A stretch of 56,027 nucleotides of DNA from a virus, in the IMG/VR virus record IMGVR_UViG_3300009285_001845, positions 1 to 56,027 of that record. One strand, written 5' to 3'. Below, in pieces: positions 30,669 to 36,901 of the stretch; position 1 is the stretch's first letter, and every line of letters begins with the position of its first letter. The notes beneath the pieces were generated by a model that saw only the letters and a list, made by a program, of their open reading frames with translations, ran no database searches and was not told the DNA's origin. The position numbers were made by a program, and so were the translations under genes.

Positions 30669-31781
30669 GTGCCCCTGAAGCGGCTGTCAACCGGCGTGTA
30701 TCTTGACCGTTATGGCATCCGGGCCATCGTCAACATCGCCGCCGGACGGAAAGAAAAACGGTTTACCCGAGATGCGTCCCTCCGCGACATCAAACGCTGG
30801 CGGAACGAGATGCGCGTCAAGCTGGAACGCCTGCACCCGAAGAAGCGCGCCGGGGCCCTCGCGCGCGGCACGTTCAGCGCCGACGTCAGGCGCTACCTCA
30901 AGACGCTGGCGATCGCGTCCTGGGCGTCCCGTCGCTCTGAGCTCCGCGCATGGGAAAAACGGTTCGGTCCTCTCAAACGTAGTCGGGTTAGCGCCGACCA
31001 TGTCACCGCCACGATCAAGGCGTGGACGGACGCCGAGGTGCCCCCAAAGACCATCCTGAACCGCATCCGTGCGCTGTCGGCGATGTATCACGCCGTGGAC
31101 GGCCGTGACGCCTGGACGCCCGTGGACGGCGTCTCGAGGCCGAAGGTGCGAACGCGGCGGCCGCTCCGGGTCTCCGTGGCGGTCCTCCGAAGTGTGGAGG
31201 AGCAGTTGCGCGCCGGCGACCAGAAGACACACGCGCGGTACATGGTGCTCATCGCCACGGGCGCGCGGCCCGTGCATCTCAAACGCGCCAAGCCCCGCGA
31301 CGTCGACCTTGTCGCACGCAGCTGGAATATCCCGTCCGCCAAAGAAGGTGACCCGATCGAGCTCTGGCTCAATGACGACATGGTGGCGGCCTGGCAGGCG
31401 TTCATCGAGGCCGATGCGTGGGGCGACTTCAACGCCCAGAAGCACGCGCAGGAACTGCGCGCCGCGGGCTGGCCGACGCATATTCCGCCCTACAACGCCA
31501 AGCACACCTTCGGACAGGAGCTCGCGGAGGCGGGGTTCAGCCGGGAGGACATCGCCGACTGGTACGGCCACACGAACCCGGAAACCACGAAGGTCTACTC
31601 GGGCACCGCGAACCTGCGGCGATTGAGCCAAGCGATGGACGGTAGGCTCGGATGGGGACGTCCCACCATGCCACGACCCAACCTGCTCGGGAATACTCGG
31701 CAGTTCAATGTTGGCAGCCTCTCGACCGATGAGCGCAAACAGTTGATGAATCAGTTGTTAGAGGAAATGCTCAAGTCGTAG
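30669..31781 (+). CDS. tyrosine-type phage integrase
   Basis: Has 370 residues from GTG 30669. It has an N-terminal arm-binding-like domain (GVYLDRYGIRAIV, KRFTRDASLRDIKRW), a SAM-like core-binding domain (RRYLKTLAIASW...) and a catalytic domain with Arg in ATGARPVHL near 199, Lys in IPSAKEGD, box II as PYNAKHTFG near 273, His in ADWYGHTNPETT and the nucleophile Tyr in KVYSG near 308. In box II the usual His and Arg are Tyr and Lys, an uncommon pair. It should insert the phage at a host attB. Confidence 0.88.
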   Translation: MPLKRLSTGVYLDRYGIRAIVNIAAGRKEKRFTRDASLRDIKRWRNEMRVKLERLHPKKRAGALARGTFSADVRRYLKTLAIASWASRRSELRAWEKRFGPLKRSRVSADHVTATIKAWTDAEVPPKTILNRIRALSAMYHAVDGRDAWTPVDGVSRPKVRTRRPLRVSVAVLRSVEEQLRAGDQKTHARYMVLIATGARPVHLKRAKPRDVDLVARSWNIPSAKEGDPIELWLNDDMVAAWQAFIEADAWGDFNAQKHAQELRAAGWPTHIPPYNAKHTFGQELAEAGFSREDIADWYGHTNPETTKVYSGTANLRRLSQAMDGRLGWGRPTMPRPNLLGNTRQFNVGSLSTDERKQLMNQLLEEMLKS

Positions 31782-31971
31782 CGTTTGGGCTGGGAGCCAA
31801 AAGGCGGGATGGCGTTACCGGGCACTATTTTACGGCCAATCGCGTGTTTGTGACCAGTTTTCGATCATACGATCCGGCGAGCGCGGCCCCTTGATTTCCT
31901 GAGCAGTTACGAACGATTACCAACCGCAAGGGTAGTTTTCATGTCAGTTAGTGTTGGGAGAATCGTGAGCG

Positions 31972-31977
31972 TATAAT
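31972..31977 (+). promoter_or_regulatory. perfect TATAAT -10 element six bases before an ATG
   Basis: TATAAT lies at 31972-31977 and the next gene's ATG begins at 31984. Transcription would begin at or beside the A of the start codon, giving a leaderless message. The -35 region (TTAGTG at 18 bases) is poor. The rest of 31782-31971, after integrase, shows no gene and no certain terminator or attachment core. Confidence 0.45.
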
Positions 31978-31983
31978 TCGCCA

Positions 31984-32142
31984 ATGGAGCGCCGCGCCTT
32001 CGATGCGTCCATTCGCCAGCGACAAGTCGAGGATGCCGCTCGGTATGCCGCAGCCTATCAGCAGTGCTGGACGCGCCGTGCGCTCGCATGCGAGATTCTC
32101 AAGGCGTGTGGACGGCGCGTGATTTGGCTGGAGCGTGTGTAA
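31984..32142 (+). CDS. 52-residue hypothetical protein
   Basis: MERRAFDASIRQRQVEDAAR..., helical and Arg/Ala-rich with two cysteines. The stop TAA overlaps the next ATG. The first 18 coding bases are repeated exactly at the start of the next gene. Possibly leaderless. Unknown function. Confidence 0.5.
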   Translation: MERRAFDASIRQRQVEDAARYAAAYQQCWTRRALACEILKACGRRVIWLERV

Positions 32143-32345
32143 TGGAGCGCCGCGCCTTCCTCGCCCCCCCTTGGCCACCGCCGTTACATCTGCGTTTCTG
32201 GTGGTGGTTCACGAGCACGATCACGCTTCGCACGCCCCCGTTCCGTTTCTATCGCAGCATTCCGCTACCGCGGTTCCGCATCGGCTATAAATCAACTCCG
32301 CAGCCGCGCCTCTGTTGCGGATGGTGGGGTATTCGACTCGACTGA
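32142..32345 (+). CDS. 67-residue Pro/aromatic-rich protein
   Basis: Begins MERRAFLAPPW, the same six residues as the preceding gene through an exact DNA repeat, then FWWWFTSTITL and a basic/aromatic tail with CCGWW. Not a clear signal peptide. Coding supported by TAATG coupling only. Confidence 0.4.
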   Translation: MERRAFLAPPWPPPLHLRFWWWFTSTITLRTPPFRFYRSIPLPRFRIGYKSTPQPRLCCGWWGIRLD

Positions 32346-32372
32346 GATGGATAGACGATCCTTCCTCACCCT

Positions 32373-32582
32373 ATGATCGACATCGACAACATCTCCGCCC
32401 CACGCTTCGGACTCGGCGCCGTCTACCACCGCGACGGGCGTGACTGGCTGGTGGTGGAAGCGCCTGTGAATGGCGATGAGGTCATGGTTCCCATTCCGGC
32501 CGGCGAAACGGCCTTGGGATTCGGCCGCACGTGGTTTCGAGATGACAAGCATCGGCGACACATGCTGGGCGCTGAACCCTAA
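32373..32582 (+). CDS. hypothetical protein
   Basis: Has 69 residues: LGAVYHRDGRDWLVVEAP, then GDEVMVPIPAGETALGFG, an all-beta small domain. The stop overlaps the next start (TAATG). No family recognised. Confidence 0.5.
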   Translation: MIDIDNISAPRFGLGAVYHRDGRDWLVVEAPVNGDEVMVPIPAGETALGFGRTWFRDDKHRRHMLGAEP

Positions 32583-32773
32583 TGAACCGCCGAGACTTCC
32601 TCGCCCTGCTCGCCTCAGCCCCGATTGCGGCGTTGGCCCCACTGCCGCGCTTTTTGCCAGCGATAGATGATGGCCTTATCCGGACCTTCATTCCGGAGCA
32701 TTGGAGCGATGAGTTATTCGTTACGAGTGGCGGCAACGGTTACATCCTTGACCCGCCAATCCTGAAGCACTAA
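32582..32773 (+). CDS. small exported protein with twin-arginine-like signal
   Basis: Has 63 residues. MNRRDFLALLASAPIAALAP is a near-ideal Tat signal start (RRDFL, Ala/Leu core, APLP end); only about 40 residues remain after it (FIPEHWSDELFVTSGGNGY). A second Tat-type signal in this window. Function unknown. The gap 32774-32908 that follows contains TACAAT at 32867 as a possible -10 for the tRNAs and nothing else seen. Confidence 0.55.
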   Translation: MNRRDFLALLASAPIAALAPLPRFLPAIDDGLIRTFIPEHWSDELFVTSGGNGYILDPPILKH

Positions 32774-32908
32774 CTGGCCTACGCCGCTGGGCGCCGCATC
32801 AAGTCGGCGGGTATGGGCGCCTGACCTGTTCCCAGCTACACCACAACAGCGCAGGCCAACTCGTAGTACAATTCCCTCGTTATGACCGCTGACGGCACAA
32901 CGAACACT

Positions 32909-32984
32909 GCCACCGTAGCTCAACTGGCAGAGCAGCCCTTTCGTAATGGGACGGTTGCGGGTTCGATTCCTGTCGGTGGCTCCA
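32909..32984 (+). tRNA. tRNA-Thr (anticodon CGT)
   Basis: Acceptor GCCACCG pairs with CGGTGGC; D-arm GCTC/GAGC; T-arm GCGGG TTCGATT CCTGT; encoded CCA. The anticodon loop TTCGTAA has T33. The anticodon stem GCCCT/TGGGA has only three good pairs, with mismatches at both ends, which is weak for a working tRNA. Confidence 0.85.
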
Positions 32985-33048
32985 CTCCCTCACTAACTCC
33001 CAGTCGATCCTCATACGCACGACCGCGCTCGTAAAGAGCGCACCGCGC

Positions 33049-33133
33049 GGAGGGTTGTAGCGGAATTGGTATCGCCCCTGTCCCGAAAACAGACGCCTTC
33101 ACAGGCATAGAGGTTCGAATCCTCTACCCTCCG
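33049..33133 (+). tRNA. tRNA with long variable arm, probably Ser (anticodon CGA)
   Basis: Acceptor GGAGGGT/ACCCTCC; a D-arm with GCG/CGC; anticodon stem CTGT/ACAG around loop CCCGAAA; variable stem GCCT/AGGC; T-arm AGAGG TTCGAAT CCTCT. No CCA is encoded. Position 33 is C, not U. The D-arm looks Leu-like, so the identity is less sure than the fold. Confidence 0.75.
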
Positions 33134-33140
33134 CCCATCT

Positions 33141-33217
33141 TGGGATGTAGCCGAGTCTGGCAAGGCGCTCGCCCTGGGAGCGAGAGACCGCTGGTTCGAA
33201 TCCAGCCATCCCAACCA
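33141..33217 (+). tRNA. tRNA-Pro (anticodon TGG)
   Basis: Acceptor TGGGATG/CATCCCA, anticodon stem CTCGC/GCGAG around loop CCTGGGA (anticodon TGG, G37 as usual for Pro), T-arm GCTGG TTCGAAT CCAGC and encoded CCA. Position 33 is C. Confidence 0.88.
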
Positions 33218-33219
33218 TC

Positions 33220-33296
33220 GGGCCACGTAGCTCAATTGGTAGAGCGTCCGCCCCGCAAGCGGAAGGTTGCGAGTTCAACTCTCGCCTGGTCCACCA
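33220..33296 (+). tRNA. tRNA-Ala (anticodon CGC)
   Basis: Acceptor GGGCCA pairs with TGGTCC (one G-U; bases 7 and 66 are unpaired). D-arm GCTC/GAGC; anticodon stem TCCGC/GCGGA around CCCGCAA; T-arm GCGAG TTCAACT CTCGC; encoded CCA. Position 33 is C again. Confidence 0.83.
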
Positions 33297-33297
33297 C

Positions 33298-33382
33298 GGA
33301 GAGCGTCCGGCTGGTCGAGGAAGGCGCCCGCTAAGCGTTCTGCCCGCAAGGGTCACAGGTTCGAGTCCTGTGCTCTCCGCCA
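33298..33382 (+). tRNA. tRNA-Ser (anticodon GCT)
   Basis: Acceptor GGAGAGC/GCTCTCC, Ser-type D-arm, anticodon stem GGCGC/GCGTT (two G-U pairs) around loop CCGCTAA, long variable arm with GCCC/GGGT, T-arm CACAGG TTCGAGT CCTGTG and encoded CCA. Position 33 is C. It ends two bases before the convergent gene. Confidence 0.85.
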
Positions 33383-33384
33383 AC

Positions 33385-33570
33385 TCAATCGGCATCCATG
33401 ACGCGGCCCTGAATGTCGGTCTTGGACGGCTCGAACTTCCGCAGCCTGCCAGAGTCATCCACGGTGCAGGTCTTCCCGCAGTAGGAACACACGCAGCCAT
33501 GCGTCCCCATGTCGCTCAACGTGATGGAGAGCGTCTGCGAGGCGTCGCAGTGCGGGCAGTCAGGGAGCAT
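33385..33570 (-). CDS. zinc-ribbon protein
   Basis: Has 61 residues: CPHCDASQT and CVCSYCGKTC give a standard four-Cys ribbon; an acidic/basic tail follows. The ATG overlaps the preceding stop (TGATG). Last gene of the leftward late block, ending against the tRNA array. Confidence 0.6.
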   Translation of the reverse strand: MLPDCPHCDASQTLSITLSDMGTHGCVCSYCGKTCTVDDSGRLRKFEPSKTDIQGRVMDAD

Positions 33571-33926
33571 CACCGGGCAGCTCGGACTGGCGGCATGGCC
33601 ACCTTGAACCCGATCATGCGTGCAGGATTCACCGTCCACCCATTACCGCCCTCGTCCGTCACTAGGAGCCAGCCGTCACTGCGAATCTGTTGCACAGTGA
33701 CTTCTTCGGCGTAACAGGGGTTGAGCTGTTCACCTCCAGCCATTCCTTTTGACACCGCCTGTGCGACATATTCCGGCAGACACTCCCACAGCACGACGTA
33801 GGTCGTCCCTACGGTGAACAGTGGCGGCGAGGCAGGCGCCGGCTGGGCGCCGAGCGGCCACCACGCCGTGAACGCGACAAGGAGCGCGACGAGCGCCACC
33901 GGCCAGAGCAGGCGGAGACGGGTCAT
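33570..33926 (-). CDS. exported or membrane-anchored hypothetical protein
   Basis: Has 118 residues from MTRLRLLWPVALVALLVAF, a signal anchor, then a soluble beta-rich domain with two cysteines and GWLLVTDEGGNGWTVNP. It lies in the lysis region; could be an inner-membrane or periplasmic accessory. No family recognised. Confidence 0.55.
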   Translation of the reverse strand: MTRLRLLWPVALVALLVAFTAWWPLGAQPAPASPPLFTVGTTYVVLWECLPEYVAQAVSKGMAGGEQLNPCYAEEVTVQQIRSDGWLLVTDEGGNGWTVNPARMIGFKVAMPPVRAAR

Positions 33927-34510
33927 AACGGTTGTCCTTCCCACTTCGCCACGGCGGTCCAGGTCGATTCGTCAAGCGACCCGTGGGTTACGTACTGAAT
34001 GATCGCGCCTTGTGGCTGGCCGCTCGCTGGTCCCTGCACATTGAAACAGAACGCGCCATCGTCGGAATAGAAGCGCGAGACGCGCGAGGGTGCCGTAGTT
34101 ACCGGCACGTTGATCGCCATGCCGCCCGCGCCCTTCGGGTCGAGCTCAATCCCCTTGGACGAGATCCGGCAGATGCACAGCATGTCCTCGTCTGCGTCGG
34201 AATCAGCGGTGCGCTGCATGTAGATTTCGATGCAGGGAAGGGCTGGCTGGCCGTCGGCGTTATCCAGCTTGAACGCGACAAACCCGCGCTCGTTCCGGTG
34301 CGTCTGCGCGCCCTGTTTCGTGAGCACGTCCATGCCGATGACGCCAAGATAGAAATGCTGCCGACCGTCTGCCGGTCGATACGCGCCGTACCGGATCTTG
34401 GTCGGGTCATCCCATGTCGGCGTGCCGTCAGGGTTAGCCTTCTGGTCAAACCCGATCTCGTTCGGAGAGACCTCATGGAGGACGGCGTGCGGCAGATCGG
34501 CGATGCTCAT
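33923..34510 (-). CDS. hypothetical beta-rich protein
   Basis: Has 195 residues from MSIADLPHAVLHEV. Soluble, many strands (FYLGVIGMDVLT, FVAFKLDNADG, CIEIYMQR), no signal peptide. The sequence resembles phage receptor-binding or decoration modules only in composition. Overlaps both neighbours by four bases. Confidence 0.5.
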   Translation of the reverse strand: MSIADLPHAVLHEVSPNEIGFDQKANPDGTPTWDDPTKIRYGAYRPADGRQHFYLGVIGMDVLTKQGAQTHRNERGFVAFKLDNADGQPALPCIEIYMQRTADSDADEDMLCICRISSKGIELDPKGAGGMAINVPVTTAPSRVSRFYSDDGAFCFNVQGPASGQPQGAIIQYVTHGSLDESTWTAVAKWEGQPL

Positions 34511-34809
34511 GCAGACCGCCATGCTCCACGCTCAAGCCAGCCGTGCCAGTCGTGCTGACCGTCGTCTACAAGAATCGATGGCGAGACGGTGATCGTCCCG
34601 TCCTCGTGCTCTGTCACCTGATGTTCACTCAGTCCAGCTAATAATCCGGTTGGTGTCTGTGCGTACCATCGTCCTCGCCACCGTCCGTAATCACCTAGTG
34701 CATATGCAGACAGCGCGCTGTCATCAGGTTTTCTTGTCCCTGTCATCGGTTTACCCCACGCGAACGCGCCTTCCCGCCACGCGGCGACGGCCTCGCGCCA
34801 GTTGCTCAC
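34507..34809 (-). CDS. DUF6527-like phage protein
   Basis: Has 100 residues from GTG 34809. The C-terminal half DGTITVSPSILV...WHGWLERGAW matches the short phage family usually called DUF6527, found near lysis genes. The Trp-rich N terminus (NWREAVAAWREGAFAWGK) is helical. Function unknown. Confidence 0.6.
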   Translation of the reverse strand: MSNWREAVAAWREGAFAWGKPMTGTRKPDDSALSAYALGDYGRWRGRWYAQTPTGLLAGLSEHQVTEHEDGTITVSPSILVDDGQHDWHGWLERGAWRSA

Positions 34810-34818
34810 CGGCCTGCA

Positions 34819-35088
34819 TCACCCCTCTGCCTTTTTAGCGATGACATTCTGGAACGCAACCAGGGCGTCATTCACGGCGTCGTACGCCTTTACTACCTCG
34901 GCATCGTTCAGCAAATCCCGGCCGGTCGCGCCCTCGGCCCCTTCGACGAGCGCGAGAATCAGTTCCCGCACATCTTGCCGTTTCTGTGCGCCCTGTCCAG
35001 ACTGCGACCCGCGAATGCGCTCGATCAGGCCGATGATCTTCGGGAGCGCGGTAATGACGAGTGTCCCGATCCGAATCCAATCCCTCAT
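34819..35088 (-). CDS. small helical protein of the lysis region
   Basis: Has 89 residues: a hydrophobic N terminus (RIGTLVITALPKIIGLI), a charged centre and a C-terminal helix DLLNDAEVVKAYDAVNDA. That helix resembles DLANDAKVQAAATHL in the 35467-35706 product, so the two are probably diverged duplicates. Confidence 0.55.
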   Translation of the reverse strand: MRDWIRIGTLVITALPKIIGLIERIRGSQSGQGAQKRQDVRELILALVEGAEGATGRDLLNDAEVVKAYDAVNDALVAFQNVIAKKAEG

Positions 35089-35091
35089 CGG

Positions 35092-35280
35092 TTATGCCTT
35101 TCTGTTTGGAGTGACGTAGACGGCAACCCACACCAGTAATCCTGCCACGACGTACTCCAGGTTTTGCTGCTGCGTGTCTGGGAGTTCATGTAACCCTGGT
35201 ACCCACGTCACGAGCAGATAGGTCACGAAGTCCGAGAGCGCCGCCGCAAACCCACCCGCCGCCGCTTTCGCTGCACCCAT
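35092..35280 (-). CDS. holin-like membrane protein
   Basis: Has 62 residues with two hydrophobic segments (AAALSDFVTYLLVTWV; YVVAGLLVWVAVYVTPN) separated by a polar turn PDTQQQN, and a positively charged end. This is the layout of small class II holins, and it is close to a SleB-type endolysin. It is the best holin candidate here. Confidence 0.6.
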   Translation of the reverse strand: MGAAKAAAGGFAAALSDFVTYLLVTWVPGLHELPDTQQQNLEYVVAGLLVWVAVYVTPNRKA

Positions 35281-35284
35281 CTGG

Positions 35285-35470
35285 TTATCGCTCCTGGTGG
35301 GACGCGGCCCACGAAATGAAGTGAGAGTTGATAGCCCGCATGTCCTCGCGCAGTAACCGGATCTCGGTCTGTGCGTCCTCCAGTCCAGACGCCATGCGCC
35401 CGTAACTGATGCCCGCGGCGACGATGGAGAAGATGATGCCGCCGGCCGCGATCCACTCTTTGATGTTCAT
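35285..35470 (-). CDS. membrane-anchored coiled-coil protein
   Basis: Has 61 residues: one membrane helix (IAAGGIIFSIVAAGISYG) followed by a coiled coil (LEDAQTEIRLLREDM). The layout suits an inner-membrane spanin or antiholin; no lipoprotein partner is seen. It overlaps the upstream gene by four bases. Confidence 0.5.
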   Translation of the reverse strand: MNIKEWIAAGGIIFSIVAAGISYGRMASGLEDAQTEIRLLREDMRAINSHFISWAASHQER

Positions 35471-35706
35471 GGATTAACCGCAGCCATCGACTCGAACACC
35501 GCCTCGGCCAAGTGGGTCGCCGCCGCTTGGACCTTGGCGTCGTTCGCCAGATCCCGCTTCAGTTTGTCTTCGACGATCCCGAGACCCGTCATCACGATGG
35601 TCACGAGGGCCGCTTTCCGCTTGGCAACCTCAACCCCATCGTCAATCGCCACATCGACGGCGCCGGAGAGCCGAGCCAACCGCCGCAAGAGCTTCAGGAA
35701 TCCCAT
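35467..35706 (-). CDS. small helical protein, paralogue of 34819-35088 product
   Basis: Has 79 residues: basic amphipathic start (MGFLKLLRRLARLSG), a hydrophobic stretch AALVTIVMTGLGIV and DLANDAKVQAAATHLAEAVF, shared in pattern with its neighbour. Could interact with membranes during lysis. Function unknown. Confidence 0.5.
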   Translation of the reverse strand: MGFLKLLRRLARLSGAVDVAIDDGVEVAKRKAALVTIVMTGLGIVEDKLKRDLANDAKVQAAATHLAEAVFESMAAVNP

Positions 35707-35894
35707 GTATCAGTCCTCTCCACGTGTGGCGGGTTGAACATCGTCAGCACGTCGCTATCCCGCCCCAACACCATCCAGCCACGACTCGTCGCCGCTGGTA
35801 AGGCATCCTCACTGATGGTGATGATGGTCGGACGCTTCTGCCCAGGACGAGAGGAAAAGGCCACCAACGCGAACCGTGCGCCATCGTCACGCAT
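35694..35894 (-). CDS. hypothetical protein
   Basis: Has 66 residues from MRDDGARFALVAFSS: strands, then PTIITISEDALP and GWMVLGRDSDVLTMF. Begins eight bases after the endolysin stop and overlaps the next gene by 13 bases. No family recognised. Confidence 0.5.
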   Translation of the reverse strand: MRDDGARFALVAFSSRPGQKRPTIITISEDALPAATSRGWMVLGRDSDVLTMFNPPHVERTDTWDS

Positions 35895-35901
35895 GTCATT
35901 C

Positions 35902-36297
35902 TCATAGACGGAAAAATACGTGGCTGTGCTCAAGGGCGACAATCTTCGTGTCATCCCGCCATGTCGGTGTCGAGTCCACCGTACAATAGTGATTCGCGTT
36001 CGTGAATGGCTCCACGCTCTCGAGGACGGCATCGGCCGCCCGCACACAGGCCGGCCAGCTTGCATCCGTCTCAGTGGGGAACTTTGTTACGTTGGGGTCG
36101 TTCGCGTTGAAGGCTGAGAACTGAAGCCGCTGCGTGATGACGCCCTGATAGGTGTCAGGCCATCTCGAATCCTGCACTCTGTTTTCGATGGTCTGAGCCA
36201 CTAGGCGTTTCCCACGATCCGTCTCACCTCTGGCTTCGCGCCACACCGCCAGCCCGAGAATGAACCGACGCAGCAGTAGAACCGGGTCGTCGTTCAT
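35902..36297 (-). CDS. endolysin, SleB/Hydrolase_2 family
   Basis: Has 131 residues, a single catalytic domain: LAVWREARGETDRGKRLVAQ with the catalytic Glu, IENRVQDSRWPDTYQGVI and FSAFNANDP, then NANHYCT near the end. These enzymes cut peptidoglycan glycan strands. No signal peptide, so release needs a holin, candidates for which lie directly downstream. Confidence 0.85.
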   Translation of the reverse strand: MNDDPVLLLRRFILGLAVWREARGETDRGKRLVAQTIENRVQDSRWPDTYQGVITQRLQFSAFNANDPNVTKFPTETDASWPACVRAADAVLESVEPFTNANHYCTVDSTPTWRDDTKIVALEHSHVFFRL

Positions 36298-36318
36298 GTC
36301 CGTCTGCGGTCGTGACGA

Positions 36319-36657
36319 TCAGCGCCGGCCATCCGCGCGCTCCTCAAACCGCGTTTCAATTTTGGCGAGTTGAATTTCGATCGCCCCGATCCGAGTCTGG
36401 ACAGCACTCCACGTCTGTGAGGACTTCGCTCGCGCTGTCTCTAGCCGGCCATCTATCTTGTCCATATGCGCTTGTAAGTCCTGAATCACTAAATCCCTCG
36501 CGGCCTGTGCCGCGTGTCGCGTGATCTCTGTGACCGCATCCGGTCTCTCGACTCGGCGCTTCCACTCCCCCACATTGATGAGGGTTCGCGAGACAAACCA
36601 CGCCCCGCTGACAAGCGCGAGCGTCAGTTCCAGGCCGTGCTGTGACAGCCACCCCAC
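36319..36657 (-). CDS. membrane-anchored coiled-coil protein of lysis region
   Basis: Has 112 residues from GTG 36657: one membrane helix (LELTLALVSGAWFVSRTL) and a long coiled coil (AAQAARDLVIQDLQAHMDKI ...). Another spanin- or holin-accessory-like layout next to endolysin. Family not recognised. Confidence 0.55.
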   Translation of the reverse strand: MGWLSQHGLELTLALVSGAWFVSRTLINVGEWKRRVERPDAVTEITRHAAQAARDLVIQDLQAHMDKIDGRLETARAKSSQTWSAVQTRIGAIEIQLAKIETRFEERADGRR

Positions 36658-36658
36658 G

Positions 36659-36748
36659 TCACCAGCACAGTCTGATAATCACCGTCAGCAGCACCGCGAC
36701 GCCGAGCCAGTATTCCAGCGCAGGCCAACGCCGACAGATCCACGTCAT
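36659..36748 (-). CDS. 29-residue membrane micropeptide
   Basis: Frame MTWICRRWPALEYW... with hydrophobic LGVAVLLTVIIRLCW. GAGAG lies upstream of the ATG. First gene of the lysis group after the terminator. Inferred from composition and fit. Confidence 0.4.
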   Translation of the reverse strand: MTWICRRWPALEYWLGVAVLLTVIIRLCW

Positions 36749-36775
36749 CGCTCTCTCGTGCTCCCTATAAATGCC

Positions 36776-36812
36776 AAAAGCCCGACAAACCCCCGAAGGG
36801 ATCTGCCGGGCT
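36776..36812 (-). terminator. rho-independent terminator after the ejection-protein gene
   Basis: On the minus strand AGCCCGGCA ... TGTCGGGCT forms a strong hairpin with an internal CCCTTCGGGG, followed by TTTT. It separates the structural genes from the lysis genes. The bases 36813-36901 before the ejection gene's stop hold nothing else recognised. Confidence 0.75.
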
Positions 36813-36901
36813 CGATTCGTGTCGGTCACCCAGCCTGCGCGAACTACGTTCCGGTGCCGTCAGTATGCGCCTGCCTCTACGGAGGGCGCAAGTGGGCGCT
36901 C

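Noticed and set aside
31782-31971. attP core after integrase
   Set aside because: No tRNA 3'-end copy or clear core with flanking arm sites could be recognised; the five tRNAs are complete and nearly 1 kb away.
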